Below are positions 55,444 through 63,936 of a stretch of 64,000 nucleotides of DNA, one piece after another. Position numbers and translations under genes: made by a program. Source of the DNA: Simonsiella muelleri ATCC 29453 (GTDB lineage Bacteria; Pseudomonadota; Gammaproteobacteria; Burkholderiales; Neisseriaceae); NCBI RefSeq assembly GCF_002951835.1, contig NZ_CP019448.1, positions 124,001 through 188,000 of the forward strand, given 5' to 3'. The notes beneath the pieces were generated by a model. The model saw only the letters and a list, made by a program, of their open reading frames with translations, had not been told where the DNA came from and did not search any database. The stretch's first letter is position 1; each line of letters begins with the position of its first letter.

Positions 55444-55583
55444 TTAGAACCTGTATTCGTAAGATTGATAACTTGATTTTATTGATAATTTTTGCGAATA
55501 CAAAGTGGCTTTTTAAGCCAACGCAGTAGGCGTATGAAATGGCGGTAAAAGCAAGCTATTAAGATGATGAACACAGGTTCTTA
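55444..55583. repeat. Family A repeat, A1 (upstream of folK)
   Basis: 140 bases from TTAGAACCTGTATTCGTAAG to CACAGGTTCTTA. The best-preserved A1 copy; shares GTAAGATTGATAACTTGATT exactly with the copy at 54811. An uptake sequence follows near 55608. Confidence 0.85.
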
Positions 55584-55630
55584 ATATTTTTGATGTAAAT
55601 AATTTTCAGGCAGCCTGAAAACATATTGAA

Positions 55631-56077
55631 TTATCTGGCGTGTTTCATCAAACGTTGTTTTTCGCGTTTCCAATCCGCTTCTTTGCTTGATTCGCGTTTA
55701 TCGTGCAATTTTTTGCCTTTTGCCAAACCGATATCCATTTTGATTTTGCCACGATGAAAGTGCATATTGAGTGGAACGATGGTGTAGCCTGCGCGTTCGG
55801 TTTTACCGATTAATTTGTTGATTTCGCGCTGATTTAATAATAACTTACGCGGACGAATGGGATCGGGTTTCACATGATTTGATGCGGTAGGCAAAGCCGT
55901 AATATGGCAACTGACTAGATAAAATGCGTCTTTTTTCCAATAGATATAGCTTTCTTTCAATTGTACGCGACCCGCGCGAATGGCTTTTACTTCCCAGCCT
56001 TCCAGCACCAAACCTGCTTGAATTTGCTCTTCAATAAAATAATCATGAAAAGCCTTGCGATTGTTTGCAATAGACAT
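55631..56077 (-). CDS. smpB: SsrA-binding protein SmpB
   Basis: 148-residue tmRNA partner in ribosome rescue. Starts [20 protein letters not shown], has [19 protein letters not shown] and ends with the basic tail [19 protein letters not shown]. The ssrA RNA gene itself is not visible in this window. Confidence 0.95.
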   Translation of the reverse strand: MSIANNRKAFHDYFIEEQIQAGLVLEGWEVKAIRAGRVQLKESYIYWKKDAFYLVSCHITALPTASNHVKPDPIRPRKLLLNQREINKLIGKTERAGYTIVPLNMHFHRGKIKMDIGLAKGKKLHDKRESSKEADWKREKQRLMKHAR

Positions 56078-56136
56078 TTTGATTTTCCTTAAAAAATAAT
56101 GGCGTTATTTTAACAGAAAATGATTTCAGGCTGCCT

Positions 56137-56191
56137 GAAACCTTTGCAAAACCTTAAAAATATACCTCAAAATAGGGTTTTGCAAAGATTC
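56137..56191. repeat. Family B repeat, internally deleted
   Basis: A 55-base remnant: GAAACCTTTGCAAAACC then GGGTTTTGCAAAGATTCT. Left end fused to an uptake sequence as in the copy at 42068. Confidence 0.7.
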
Positions 56192-56305
56192 TAACTATTT
56201 GCCAACCCATCAGTAGGTGAAATTGTTTGGATAAAATAAAATCTTTCGTTATAATCACGCGGTTTACTAAATTCAGTTATTTTAATTATTGGGAATTTAA
56301 TTTAT

Positions 56306-57352
56306 ATGTCTTTGATTTCTTTTGGTTTTCCGATGGAAACGGTTGTTATTTTTACCGTATTGTTTATGAGTGCATTGGCACTAGAGCGATGGGCGCACCG
56401 TCATCATCGTGAAATTTTGCCTAAACAAGCTTTGTGTTGGTCGGCATTTTGGGTGGCGGTGGCGATATTATTTGGAATTTATTGCGGGTGGCGATACGGG
56501 CATGACACGGCTATGGCTTTTTTTTCAGGCTACACTTTATGGCAAATTTTATCGTTGGATAATGTGGTGGTCATGATGGCGATTTTTGCGTGGTTTCAGA
56601 TTCCAACCTCATTGCATTATCGGGTATTACGTAGAGGCGTAGCAGTAACGGCATTGTTTCAAATCATTTTTGTGTTGGTGGGTGCAATTTTTTTGAATAT
56701 GGGCATGATGGTAGAAATTTTGTTCATGTTGGCAATTGCGGCATCTGGCTACTTTAAATTAAAGAATAATCAAATAGATGCAAGCGACGAAGATTATTCG
56801 GAACATTTTGGTTATGCTTGGATGCAACGTTTGTTTCCTGTGTTTCCACGTTTACATCAAAATTATTTTTTCTTAAAAAACGATACGTTATGTCAAGCAC
56901 AAGCAACGTATCCTGATGTGAAACTGGTTGGCAAAAATGCAACAAACCTCAACAGCACCATAAAAAAAATTAAACAAAATCAATTAGTAGCTACGCCATT
57001 ACTGGTGTGCTTGGCAGTCATTGAATTAAGCAACATGATGTTATCGTTAGACAGCATGCCTGCGGTTTTGGTAATTTCGCGCGACCCTTGGTTGGCTTAT
57101 ATGGCGGCGATGCTCGCGATAATGAATGTGCGAACCTTATATTTTGCTTTGATTGCATTCAAGCAATACAGCGCAATGATGGAAAAAGTTGCCGTGATTT
57201 TGTTGTATTTTGTTGCATTTAAATTATTATTTTCATTAAGTAATCAAATTTTCTATCATGGCTGGGAAATCTCTGCTACTTCATTTTTGGTGGTCATGTT
57301 ACTGGTTATGGCTTACAACATAGCAATAACATTTGTGGCTAAAAAACAGTAA
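56306..57352 (+). CDS. TerC family membrane protein
   Basis: 348 residues, about nine transmembrane segments. The TerC hallmarks are the two SLDN/SLDS motifs (QILSLDNVVVMMAIF and MLSLDSMPAVLVISRDP). Alx/TerC proteins are linked to manganese export or metallation of exported proteins. A hydrophilic loop at about 150-230 is family-typical. Not with tellurite genes. Confidence 0.88.
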   Translation: MSLISFGFPMETVVIFTVLFMSALALERWAHRHHREILPKQALCWSAFWVAVAILFGIYCGWRYGHDTAMAFFSGYTLWQILSLDNVVVMMAIFAWFQIPTSLHYRVLRRGVAVTALFQIIFVLVGAIFLNMGMMVEILFMLAIAASGYFKLKNNQIDASDEDYSEHFGYAWMQRLFPVFPRLHQNYFFLKNDTLCQAQATYPDVKLVGKNATNLNSTIKKIKQNQLVATPLLVCLAVIELSNMMLSLDSMPAVLVISRDPWLAYMAAMLAIMNVRTLYFALIAFKQYSAMMEKVAVILLYFVAFKLLFSLSNQIFYHGWEISATSFLVVMLLVMAYNIAITFVAKKQ

Positions 57353-57463
57353 GCTATATATTCATCATCAAAAAGGCTGCCTGAAAATACTTGAAATCAG
57401 CAAGAATTTTGTCCATATTTAAAACATTCTGTAGGAACAACTAAAAATTTTAAGGTCAGAAAA

Positions 57464-58222
57464 ATGAAACTTCCTGAACAACTGGGTACATTACTTTTTC
57501 GCTCCAAAAAATCACCCATTCGTTTTGCGTGTTGGACGGCATTGATATTGATTCCAGCATTGATTTTGGTGTTTCCATCGCGACAAAGCATCACAGTCAA
57601 TGAAATCATTGGTGGTGCAGTATTAGGCGGTATCACATTGTATTTATTACTGGATTATATTTGGGCGCGTGTGGATATGTACGAAAACGGAATTGTACAA
57701 AAACGCCTATTTAGCAATACACAGGTTATTTTATTCAATGAGTTTACACAAATTTACGTGCGTCGCTGGTGTATTGGTTTTTTGCGGTGGCGATTTTTTC
57801 CACATGTTACTGTTTTTATTGAAAATGATGGTCATAACTACAAGATTTCATCTAATTTTCATCGCAATAATGAAATCATTACCGCTACCGAAACCTATAT
57901 TTATAAAAACAGTATGCATATGTTAAATCAACTATTTGATGCAGGCGAAATTTTGGCATTTGGTGATGTGCAACTGGGACGTAATCAAATCGTCCTTGGT
58001 AAAAAACACCTACCACGCCAAGATGTTGGACAAATTTCCATAAAAGACGGTTATTTGCGGTTATACGAAAAAAATGGCAAAGGTGGCATTAAACGCTTGG
58101 CATTTGGTAAAACAAAATTGCGAAAAGTCGCTAATCTTAATATGTTATGCAGATTCATTGAATTCAACGATGTGAATATAGAAAAATTTGGCTATCGTGT
58201 TTTTAAAATTCCATTTTTGTGA
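57464..58222 (+). CDS. Membrane protein of unknown function
   Basis: 252 residues with two N-terminal transmembrane segments (ACWTALILIPALILVF and GAVLGGITLYLLLDYIW) and a soluble beta-rich remainder that could be PH-like (NGIVQKRLFSNTQVILFNEF). TAAGGTCAG precedes the ATG. I do not recognise the family with confidence. Confidence 0.65.
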   Translation: MKLPEQLGTLLFRSKKSPIRFACWTALILIPALILVFPSRQSITVNEIIGGAVLGGITLYLLLDYIWARVDMYENGIVQKRLFSNTQVILFNEFTQIYVRRWCIGFLRWRFFPHVTVFIENDGHNYKISSNFHRNNEIITATETYIYKNSMHMLNQLFDAGEILAFGDVQLGRNQIVLGKKHLPRQDVGQISIKDGYLRLYEKNGKGGIKRLAFGKTKLRKVANLNMLCRFIEFNDVNIEKFGYRVFKIPFL

Positions 58223-58347
58223 AAATAAAATGTCAGGCAGCCTTGCCATACATGATAAAATTTTGTGTTGTTGGCAAAATTGTCGTGTTATGACAAGCCA
58301 ACAAGCCAGCCTGAAAAAATAAATTCAAATTCTATTGGAGAATGAAT

Positions 58348-58827
58348 ATGATGCGTTCTATTATTGTGCCTATTTTTACTGCAATGACTCTAAGCGCGTG
58401 CGTGCAAATGTCGTTGCAACCGTCTATTTCTCATCAGGAAATCAGCCATATGACCCATACTTTGACCAGCCAATATTCGTTTGATGAAACCGTGGTGCGT
58501 TTGACCCAAGCCGTGCAGAGCAAAGGCATGACTGTGTTTGCCACCATTGACCACCAAGATGCCGCCAAAAAAGTCGGTTTAACCATGCAGCCTGCCAAAG
58601 TCATCATTTTTGGGACACCTAAAGCAGGTACGCCTTTGATGATTAAAGACCCTGAACTGGCGTTACAATTGCCGTTACGTGTGTTGGTTACGGAAGTTGG
58701 CGGTAAGGTACAAGTGGTGTTCAACGACACGCGCACCGTGATTCAAGGCACGAAAATTGAATACAGCGATGTAGAAAATAATTTGGCAAATGCTGAAAAA
58801 TTAATTCGTGCCACTGTAACAAATTAA
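58348..58827 (+). CDS. DUF302 lipoprotein
   Basis: 159 residues: lipobox LSAC (near residue 16), then a DUF302 domain (SFDETVVRLTQAVQSKGMTVFATIDHQDAAKKVG...VIIFGTPKAGTPLM). Outer-envelope protein of unknown role. The third Met (58348) is used since GGAG is seven bases before it. Confidence 0.82.
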   Translation: MMRSIIVPIFTAMTLSACVQMSLQPSISHQEISHMTHTLTSQYSFDETVVRLTQAVQSKGMTVFATIDHQDAAKKVGLTMQPAKVIIFGTPKAGTPLMIKDPELALQLPLRVLVTEVGGKVQVVFNDTRTVIQGTKIEYSDVENNLANAEKLIRATVTN

Positions 58828-58863
58828 TTTTTTAGGAAAATATGTTCAGGCAGCCTGAAAATA

Positions 58864-60744
58864 TTATTGCCCACGCAAAAACAACGCGTCCAAATCGGTC
58901 AATGCCAATCGTACCCAAGTGGGTCGTCCGTGGTTGCATTGATTGCTGCGTGGCGTGTTTTCCATATCGCGAAGTAGGGCATTCATTTCAGGCTGCGTAA
59001 GTTGTCGCCCAGCGCGTACCGAGCCATGACACGCCATCGTGCTGATAATTTGATTTTCCAGTTTTTCAACAATTTGTGAACTGCCTACGCAAGCTAACTC
59101 GCGCAATACATCTTGCGCCAACGCCACCGCGTCCGCTTGCCCCAACATCGCGGGGATGGCGAGAATGGCAATTTGCCCATCACCCAAATCCTGCAATTGC
59201 AAACCATATTCGTGTAATGTGTCTGCATGGTCGGCGAGCGTGGCACGTTCTTCGTGTGTGGCTTGAAATCTCATTGGAATCAATAACATTTGTGTTTTCA
59301 GGCTGCCTGAAAGTCGCTGTGTTTTCATTTTTTCATAATTCACGCGCTCCGCCGCGGCGTGCATATCCACCAAAATCAAACCCTCTGATGTTTGCGACAA
59401 AATATAAATTCCCAATAATTGTGCCAACGCAAAACCCAATGGATATTCTTGATTCTCAACATGATTATTTTTTGGATTTTCTGGTGCGACGTTCAAGCGT
59501 GTTTGTTCTAATTCGGCTAATTCATTGTCTTGGCGATAAAGTTCAGCGTAGGTGTTCATGGCAGCGCGACTTTCTTTGAGCGATAAATTGCGCTGAATAG
59601 GCGCACGAAAAGCCGCATAATTAGCAGGTGCAACTTTTTGATTATTTGAATAATTATTTGAATTTTCACTTTTCAGGCTGCCTGAAAATGTGTCGTTTGG
59701 TAAAATGCGTTCATGCAAAATGTCGCCTGCATTGCTCACGCTGTCGGTTACATCAGCACGAGTTTCTGCCAGTACTTTGTTTAAATTATGAAAAATTAAT
59801 TGATGCACCGCTTGGCTATCACGAAAACGGACTTCGGTTTTGGTCGGGTGGACGTTCACGTCAACCAGTTCGGGTGGAATGTCCAAAAATAATACAAAAG
59901 CAGGCACGATTTGATTATGCAACACGTCCCGATAGGCTTGTTTGACGGCATGTAAAATGACTTTGTCGCGCACAAAACGATTGTTGACAAAGCAAAATTG
60001 CATATCTGATTTGCCTTTTGCAAAAGTTGGTTTGGAGACAAAACCGTGTACGCGCAATATGTTTTCGCCGCTGTCCACAGGCAAACAGGCAGCCTGAAAA
60101 TCCTCTCCCACAATTGTACCCACGCGTTGCGCTAAAGTTTGCGCTGGATAATTGAATACAGATTTCCCATTATTTTTCAATGAGAAAGCAACTTGTGGAT
60201 TCGCCAACGCCAAACGTTCTAGCATAGTGGCACAATGGGCGTATTCAGTGTTTTCGGATTTCAAAAATTGTCGTCTGGCGGGTGTGTTGAAAAACAATTC
60301 GCACACTTCTACGGTTGTGCCGATGGGGTGAGATGCGGCAGCGATGGGGCTTAGTACACCATCTTCGGCGCGAATTTCGTGGGCGTGAGGAAGTTCGGCG
60401 GTACGGCTGGTCAGTGTTAAGCGCGAAACCGATGCAATGCTCGCCAAGCCTTCGCCGCGAAAACCCATGCTGCGAACGTGTTCTAAATCAGATAAGTTTT
60501 TGATTTTACTGGTAGCATGGCGCGATAAAGCCAAAGGTAAATCATCAGCGTGAATGCCACTACCGTTATCGGTTACGCGAATGAGTTTAATGCCGCCGCC
60601 TGTAATTTCCACAGAAACTTGGCTTGCGCCAGCATCTAAACTGTTTTCTAGAATTTCTTTGAGTGCATTGGCTGGGCGTTCTACCACTTCGCCTGCGGCA
60701 ATTTGATTGATGAGATGATTGGGTAATTGGGCGATGCGAGACAT
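58864..60744 (-). CDS. mutL: DNA mismatch repair protein MutL
   Basis: 626 residues. N-terminal GHKL ATPase: AAGEVVERPANALKEILENSLDAGA, DNGSGI, GFRGEGL. C-terminal domain keeps the metal-dependent endonuclease site as DMHAAAERVNYE, plus ACHGSVRAGR and CNHGRPTW, so it should be a nicking MutL as in other bacteria without MutH. Two in-frame uptake sequences (FSGSLKS and LSGSLKT) sit in the linker and C-terminal domain. Confidence 0.95.
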   Translation of the reverse strand: MSRIAQLPNHLINQIAAGEVVERPANALKEILENSLDAGASQVSVEITGGGIKLIRVTDNGSGIHADDLPLALSRHATSKIKNLSDLEHVRSMGFRGEGLASIASVSRLTLTSRTAELPHAHEIRAEDGVLSPIAAASHPIGTTVEVCELFFNTPARRQFLKSENTEYAHCATMLERLALANPQVAFSLKNNGKSVFNYPAQTLAQRVGTIVGEDFQAACLPVDSGENILRVHGFVSKPTFAKGKSDMQFCFVNNRFVRDKVILHAVKQAYRDVLHNQIVPAFVLFLDIPPELVDVNVHPTKTEVRFRDSQAVHQLIFHNLNKVLAETRADVTDSVSNAGDILHERILPNDTFSGSLKSENSNNYSNNQKVAPANYAAFRAPIQRNLSLKESRAAMNTYAELYRQDNELAELEQTRLNVAPENPKNNHVENQEYPLGFALAQLLGIYILSQTSEGLILVDMHAAAERVNYEKMKTQRLSGSLKTQMLLIPMRFQATHEERATLADHADTLHEYGLQLQDLGDGQIAILAIPAMLGQADAVALAQDVLRELACVGSSQIVEKLENQIISTMACHGSVRAGRQLTQPEMNALLRDMENTPRSNQCNHGRPTWVRLALTDLDALFLRGQ

Positions 60745-60813
60745 GGATTTAATGACAATAATAAATAAAATAATTTTCAGGCTGCCTGAAAATAAAGGCA
60801 GCCTGAAAAGAGA

Positions 60814-61371
60814 TTATGATTGATTTTCAACGGGTTGATTGGCTTTGGCAACGGTAACCATGGCAGGGCGCAATACTCGGTCGTGCATGGTGTAACCTTT
60901 TTTCAGTAAACTCACAATCGCACCAGTTTCCACGTCATCGGCTTCTACTTCTTGCATACCGTGATGTTGATGTGGATCTAATTTGTCGCCTTTTTGTGGG
61001 TTAATTTCTTGAATTTTTGTATTTTCAAAGGCTTTTTTCAACACGTCCAGCGTCATGCTGACACCCATTTTCATCGCATCAAAATTACCACTTTGATCCT
61101 GCAATGCCATTTCCAAATAATCTTTCACGGTCAACATTTCGGCAGCGAAATTTTGCGCGGCAAATTTATGTGTTTTTTGCAATTCTTCTTGGAAACGGCG
61201 ATTTAAATTTTGCTCATTTGCCAAAGCGCGTAATTTTTCATCTTGCAACATACCTTCTAATTCGGCAATGCGCTCTTGCAATTCTTCGTAAGTGGGGGGC
61301 GTGTTTTCTTCGTTTTCAGCGTCCAATACTTCGGGATTTTCGTTTTCAGTATTTTGATTTTGTTCAGACAT
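60814..61371 (-). CDS. grpE: Nucleotide exchange factor GrpE
   Basis: 185-residue DnaK co-chaperone: acidic N terminus, coiled coil (TYEELQERIAELEGMLQDEKL), and C-terminal beta domain PHQHHGMQEVEADDVETGAIVSLLKKGYTMHDRVLRPAMV. AAAGGAAAAA precedes the ATG at 61371. dnaK is not adjacent. Two uptake sequences follow the stop (about 60777 and 60797). Confidence 0.95.
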   Translation of the reverse strand: MSEQNQNTENENPEVLDAENEENTPPTYEELQERIAELEGMLQDEKLRALANEQNLNRRFQEELQKTHKFAAQNFAAEMLTVKDYLEMALQDQSGNFDAMKMGVSMTLDVLKKAFENTKIQEINPQKGDKLDPHQHHGMQEVEADDVETGAIVSLLKKGYTMHDRVLRPAMVTVAKANQPVENQS

Positions 61372-61541
61372 TTTTTTTCCTTTGCGGAACGGATTAGAAA
61401 ATTTCATAACGCATACATTGGGCTAGTTGGAATAATTTCAAGCTATTTTAATACAGAAAAACTCACGATGGTGGCGATATACAACCCAGATACCCTTGTC
61501 CGTTATTTCTGTTACCTCATCTTGACCCAAAAACCAAATTC

Positions 61542-61709
61542 TTAGAACCTGTATTCATAGCCAACATGAAATGGATTTTTGTCCCAGTTGGTGCGAATGT
61601 CAGGCGAATTTTATGCCAATAGCCGTTCCTATTGGCATAAAATTCAACGCAGCAGGCGTGCTAAATGGGGCAAAAAGACATCACGCTTGGTTGTGAATAC
61701 AGGTTCTTA
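61542..61709. repeat. Family A repeat, A2 (near-complete)
   Basis: 168 bases from TTAGAACCTGTATTCATAGC to GAATACAGGTTCTTA, inverse of the copy at 32826, with an extra stem TGCCAATAG/CTATTGGCA. The 300 bases between grpE and 61680 contain nothing else except AT-rich DNA. Confidence 0.85.
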
Positions 61710-61878
61710 CTTTAATGGTTTTCGGTTTGCTTGTGTGTGTGATTTCAAAATCCATTTTGCTGGCTTTGGTCACGAACGGTGCTTCGCTTTTACTGGATTT
61801 CTCATTAGGTCTAGCAACATTGGCAAATGTCAACAACGTGCTTAAACCCAATGATGTGAATAAAATCCAGTTTTTCAA
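61681..61878 (-). CDS. Possible small secreted protein ending in a repeat
   Basis: A 65-codon frame starting at TTG (61878) with a good signal-peptide-like start MKNWILFTSLGLSTLLTFA. There is no ATG. The last nine codons (VRTCIHNQA) and the stop come from the family A2 repeat, so the original C terminus is lost or replaced. The upstream roadblock gene is on the same strand. Confidence 0.35.
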   Translation of the reverse strand: MKNWILFTSLGLSTLLTFANVARPNEKSSKSEAPFVTKASKMDFEITHTSKPKTIKVRTCIHNQA

Positions 61879-61924
61879 ATGGTTTTCTTTCTAAAAATAT
61901 TATTTCAGGCTGCCTGAATGTAGA

Positions 61925-62317
61925 TTACACAATTTCCATTTGTAAAATTAAATCTTTTAAACGCCTACGCGCCAGTGCCAAAGTACCTTTGTTTTTACTT
62001 AAGACAAAATACACGAAAATACCATCTAAATGATTGGCAGGAACCAAAATATGATATTGAGTTTCCAGTGTAATCAAAAAATCTTCAATTTTTTCGTTGA
62101 TGCCCAATGATTTCATAATGCGTTGTTTAGCATGATATAGCTCGGTATTGCTGGCAGATGCGTATTCTAAATCCATCTCTTCACGCGATTTACTGAGTGA
62201 ACCGAGCATAAATCCTGTGTTAGCATCTACAATAGCAACCGCCATTGCACCATCAATATGTAGCATATTGATTAAAGTTTGTTCAATGCTAATCGTGTTT
62301 GCGTCAAAAGGAATCAT
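61925..62317 (-). CDS. Roadblock/LC7 domain protein
   Basis: 130 residues matching the roadblock/LC7 fold: INMLHIDGAMAVAIVDANTGFMLGS, later HILVPANHLDGIFVYFVLSKNKGTLALARRRL. Such proteins act with small GTPases or regulate motility in other bacteria; no GTPase neighbour is seen. The start at 62317 follows AAGGTAAAC. Confidence 0.75.
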   Translation of the reverse strand: MIPFDANTISIEQTLINMLHIDGAMAVAIVDANTGFMLGSLSKSREEMDLEYASASNTELYHAKQRIMKSLGINEKIEDFLITLETQYHILVPANHLDGIFVYFVLSKNKGTLALARRRLKDLILQMEIV

Positions 62318-62461
62318 TTTGTTTACCTTTAAAATGTAATGAGTTTAATAAATAATAAATTAATATATGTTAGGTGAAGCTTTTAGGTTATTTTATCAAA
62401 AGAAATGATTTTTAGGCTGCCTAAGATTAATTAGGCAGCCTGAAAAATATTAACTACTTCA

Positions 62462-63832
62462 TTATAAAGAAGAATTATCGTTTTGAATCACACGCGCCAC
62501 AAGTGCTTTTTCGCGACCATACATATTGGGGATTTGCACTTGAATGCCGTTACCTGCTGCTACGTCCACGAATTCGCCTTTTCGTTTCATTTGTTCTAGT
62601 TTAATCAACTGGTTACCTTTAGGGTGGATAATTTCCAATAAATCGCCCACTGAAAATTTGTTTTTCACATCAATGGTAGCCCAACCGTCTTCGTTAATTT
62701 CGCTGATTTGTCCGACAAATTGAGATTGTTTGGCGATGGAATGTCCATACAAATAATTTTGATAATCTTGGGTTTGGTGGCGTTCCAAAAAGCCTGACGT
62801 GTAGCCGCGATTAGCCAAGCCTTCCAATTCGGCTAACAAGCTATAATCAAATGGTTTGCCTGCTACTGCATCATCAATTGCTTTACGATAGGCTTGTGCG
62901 ACACGCGCAACGTAGTAAACCGATTTGGTACGACCTTCCACTTTCAGGCTGTCTACGCCAATTTCCGCCAACTTTGCCACTTGTTCAATCGCGCGTAAAT
63001 CTTTGGAATTCATGATATAAGTACCGTGTTCGTCTTCCATAATGGGCATCATTTCGCCAGGGCGATTGCTTTCTTCAATCAAGAAAACTTTGTTGGCTGC
63101 TGGGTGGCGTTGTTGTCCATTGATGCCTTCAAAAGCAGAATTGGCATCGTCTTGAGCTGCCTGAAAATGGAAACCTTGCAATAATTTGGCATCGCCCATT
63201 TCATCTTCTTCGGCGTTGTGGACTTTGTAATCCCAACGACAAGAATTGGTGCAAGTGCCTTGATTGGGGTCGCGATGGTTGAAATATCCTGATAATAAAC
63301 AACGCCCTGAATACGCAATACACAATGCGCCATGTACAAATACTTCTAATTCAATATCGGGGCATTCTTGGCGGATTTCGGCGATTTCGTCCATACTCAA
63401 TTCGCGCGACAAGATGATGCGTTCCACACCGATTTTTTGCCAAAATTTCACGCCCCAATAATTGGTGGTATTGGCTTGTACGGATAAATGGATTGGCATT
63501 TCGGGATATTTTTCACGCACTTGCATAATCAAGCCTGGGTCGGCCATAATCAGTGCATCTGGTTTCATGTCAATCAAGGGTTGCATATCGCTGTGGAATG
63601 TTTTGAGTTTGGAGTTGTGTGGCAATGTATTGACGGTTAAAAAGAATTTTTTGCCACGTTGATGGGCTTCGGTAATGCCTTGTTGTAAAACGTCTAATTT
63701 GGCAAATTCATTGTTTCGCGCACGAAGTGAATAGCGTGGCGAACCTGCATAAACCGCATCTGCGCCAAAATCAAAAGCCGTTCTCATGCGCTCTAAACCG
63801 CCAGCGGGAAGTAAGAGTTCTGGGGATTTCAT
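62462..63832 (-). CDS. trhP: tRNA 5-hydroxyuridine synthesis protein TrhP (U32 family)
   Basis: 456-residue U32 family protein (formerly YegQ), required for prephenate-dependent ho5U34 formation in tRNA. N terminus SPELLLPAGGLERMRTAFDFGADAVYAGS; U32 signature EVFVHGALCIAYSGRCLLSGY with the cysteine set continuing in GTCTNSCRW. C-terminal beta domain FVGQISEINEDGWATIDVKNKF. Confidence 0.92.
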   Translation of the reverse strand: MKSPELLLPAGGLERMRTAFDFGADAVYAGSPRYSLRARNNEFAKLDVLQQGITEAHQRGKKFFLTVNTLPHNSKLKTFHSDMQPLIDMKPDALIMADPGLIMQVREKYPEMPIHLSVQANTTNYWGVKFWQKIGVERIILSRELSMDEIAEIRQECPDIELEVFVHGALCIAYSGRCLLSGYFNHRDPNQGTCTNSCRWDYKVHNAEEDEMGDAKLLQGFHFQAAQDDANSAFEGINGQQRHPAANKVFLIEESNRPGEMMPIMEDEHGTYIMNSKDLRAIEQVAKLAEIGVDSLKVEGRTKSVYYVARVAQAYRKAIDDAVAGKPFDYSLLAELEGLANRGYTSGFLERHQTQDYQNYLYGHSIAKQSQFVGQISEINEDGWATIDVKNKFSVGDLLEIIHPKGNQLIKLEQMKRKGEFVDVAAGNGIQVQIPNMYGREKALVARVIQNDNSSL

Positions 63833-63936
63833 GGTTATTTCTTTCGTGTGAATGTGTTTCAGGCAGCCTGAAAATGATAAGTAATGGGCTGGCAGATTAT
63901 CTACGTTTTTAATTGAGGGGTCAATTTTCAGGCAGC

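Noticed and set aside
55584..56305. tmRNA (ssrA) next to smpB
   Set aside because: The flanks hold only uptake sequences and A and B repeats; no tRNA-like ends or tag frame are visible.
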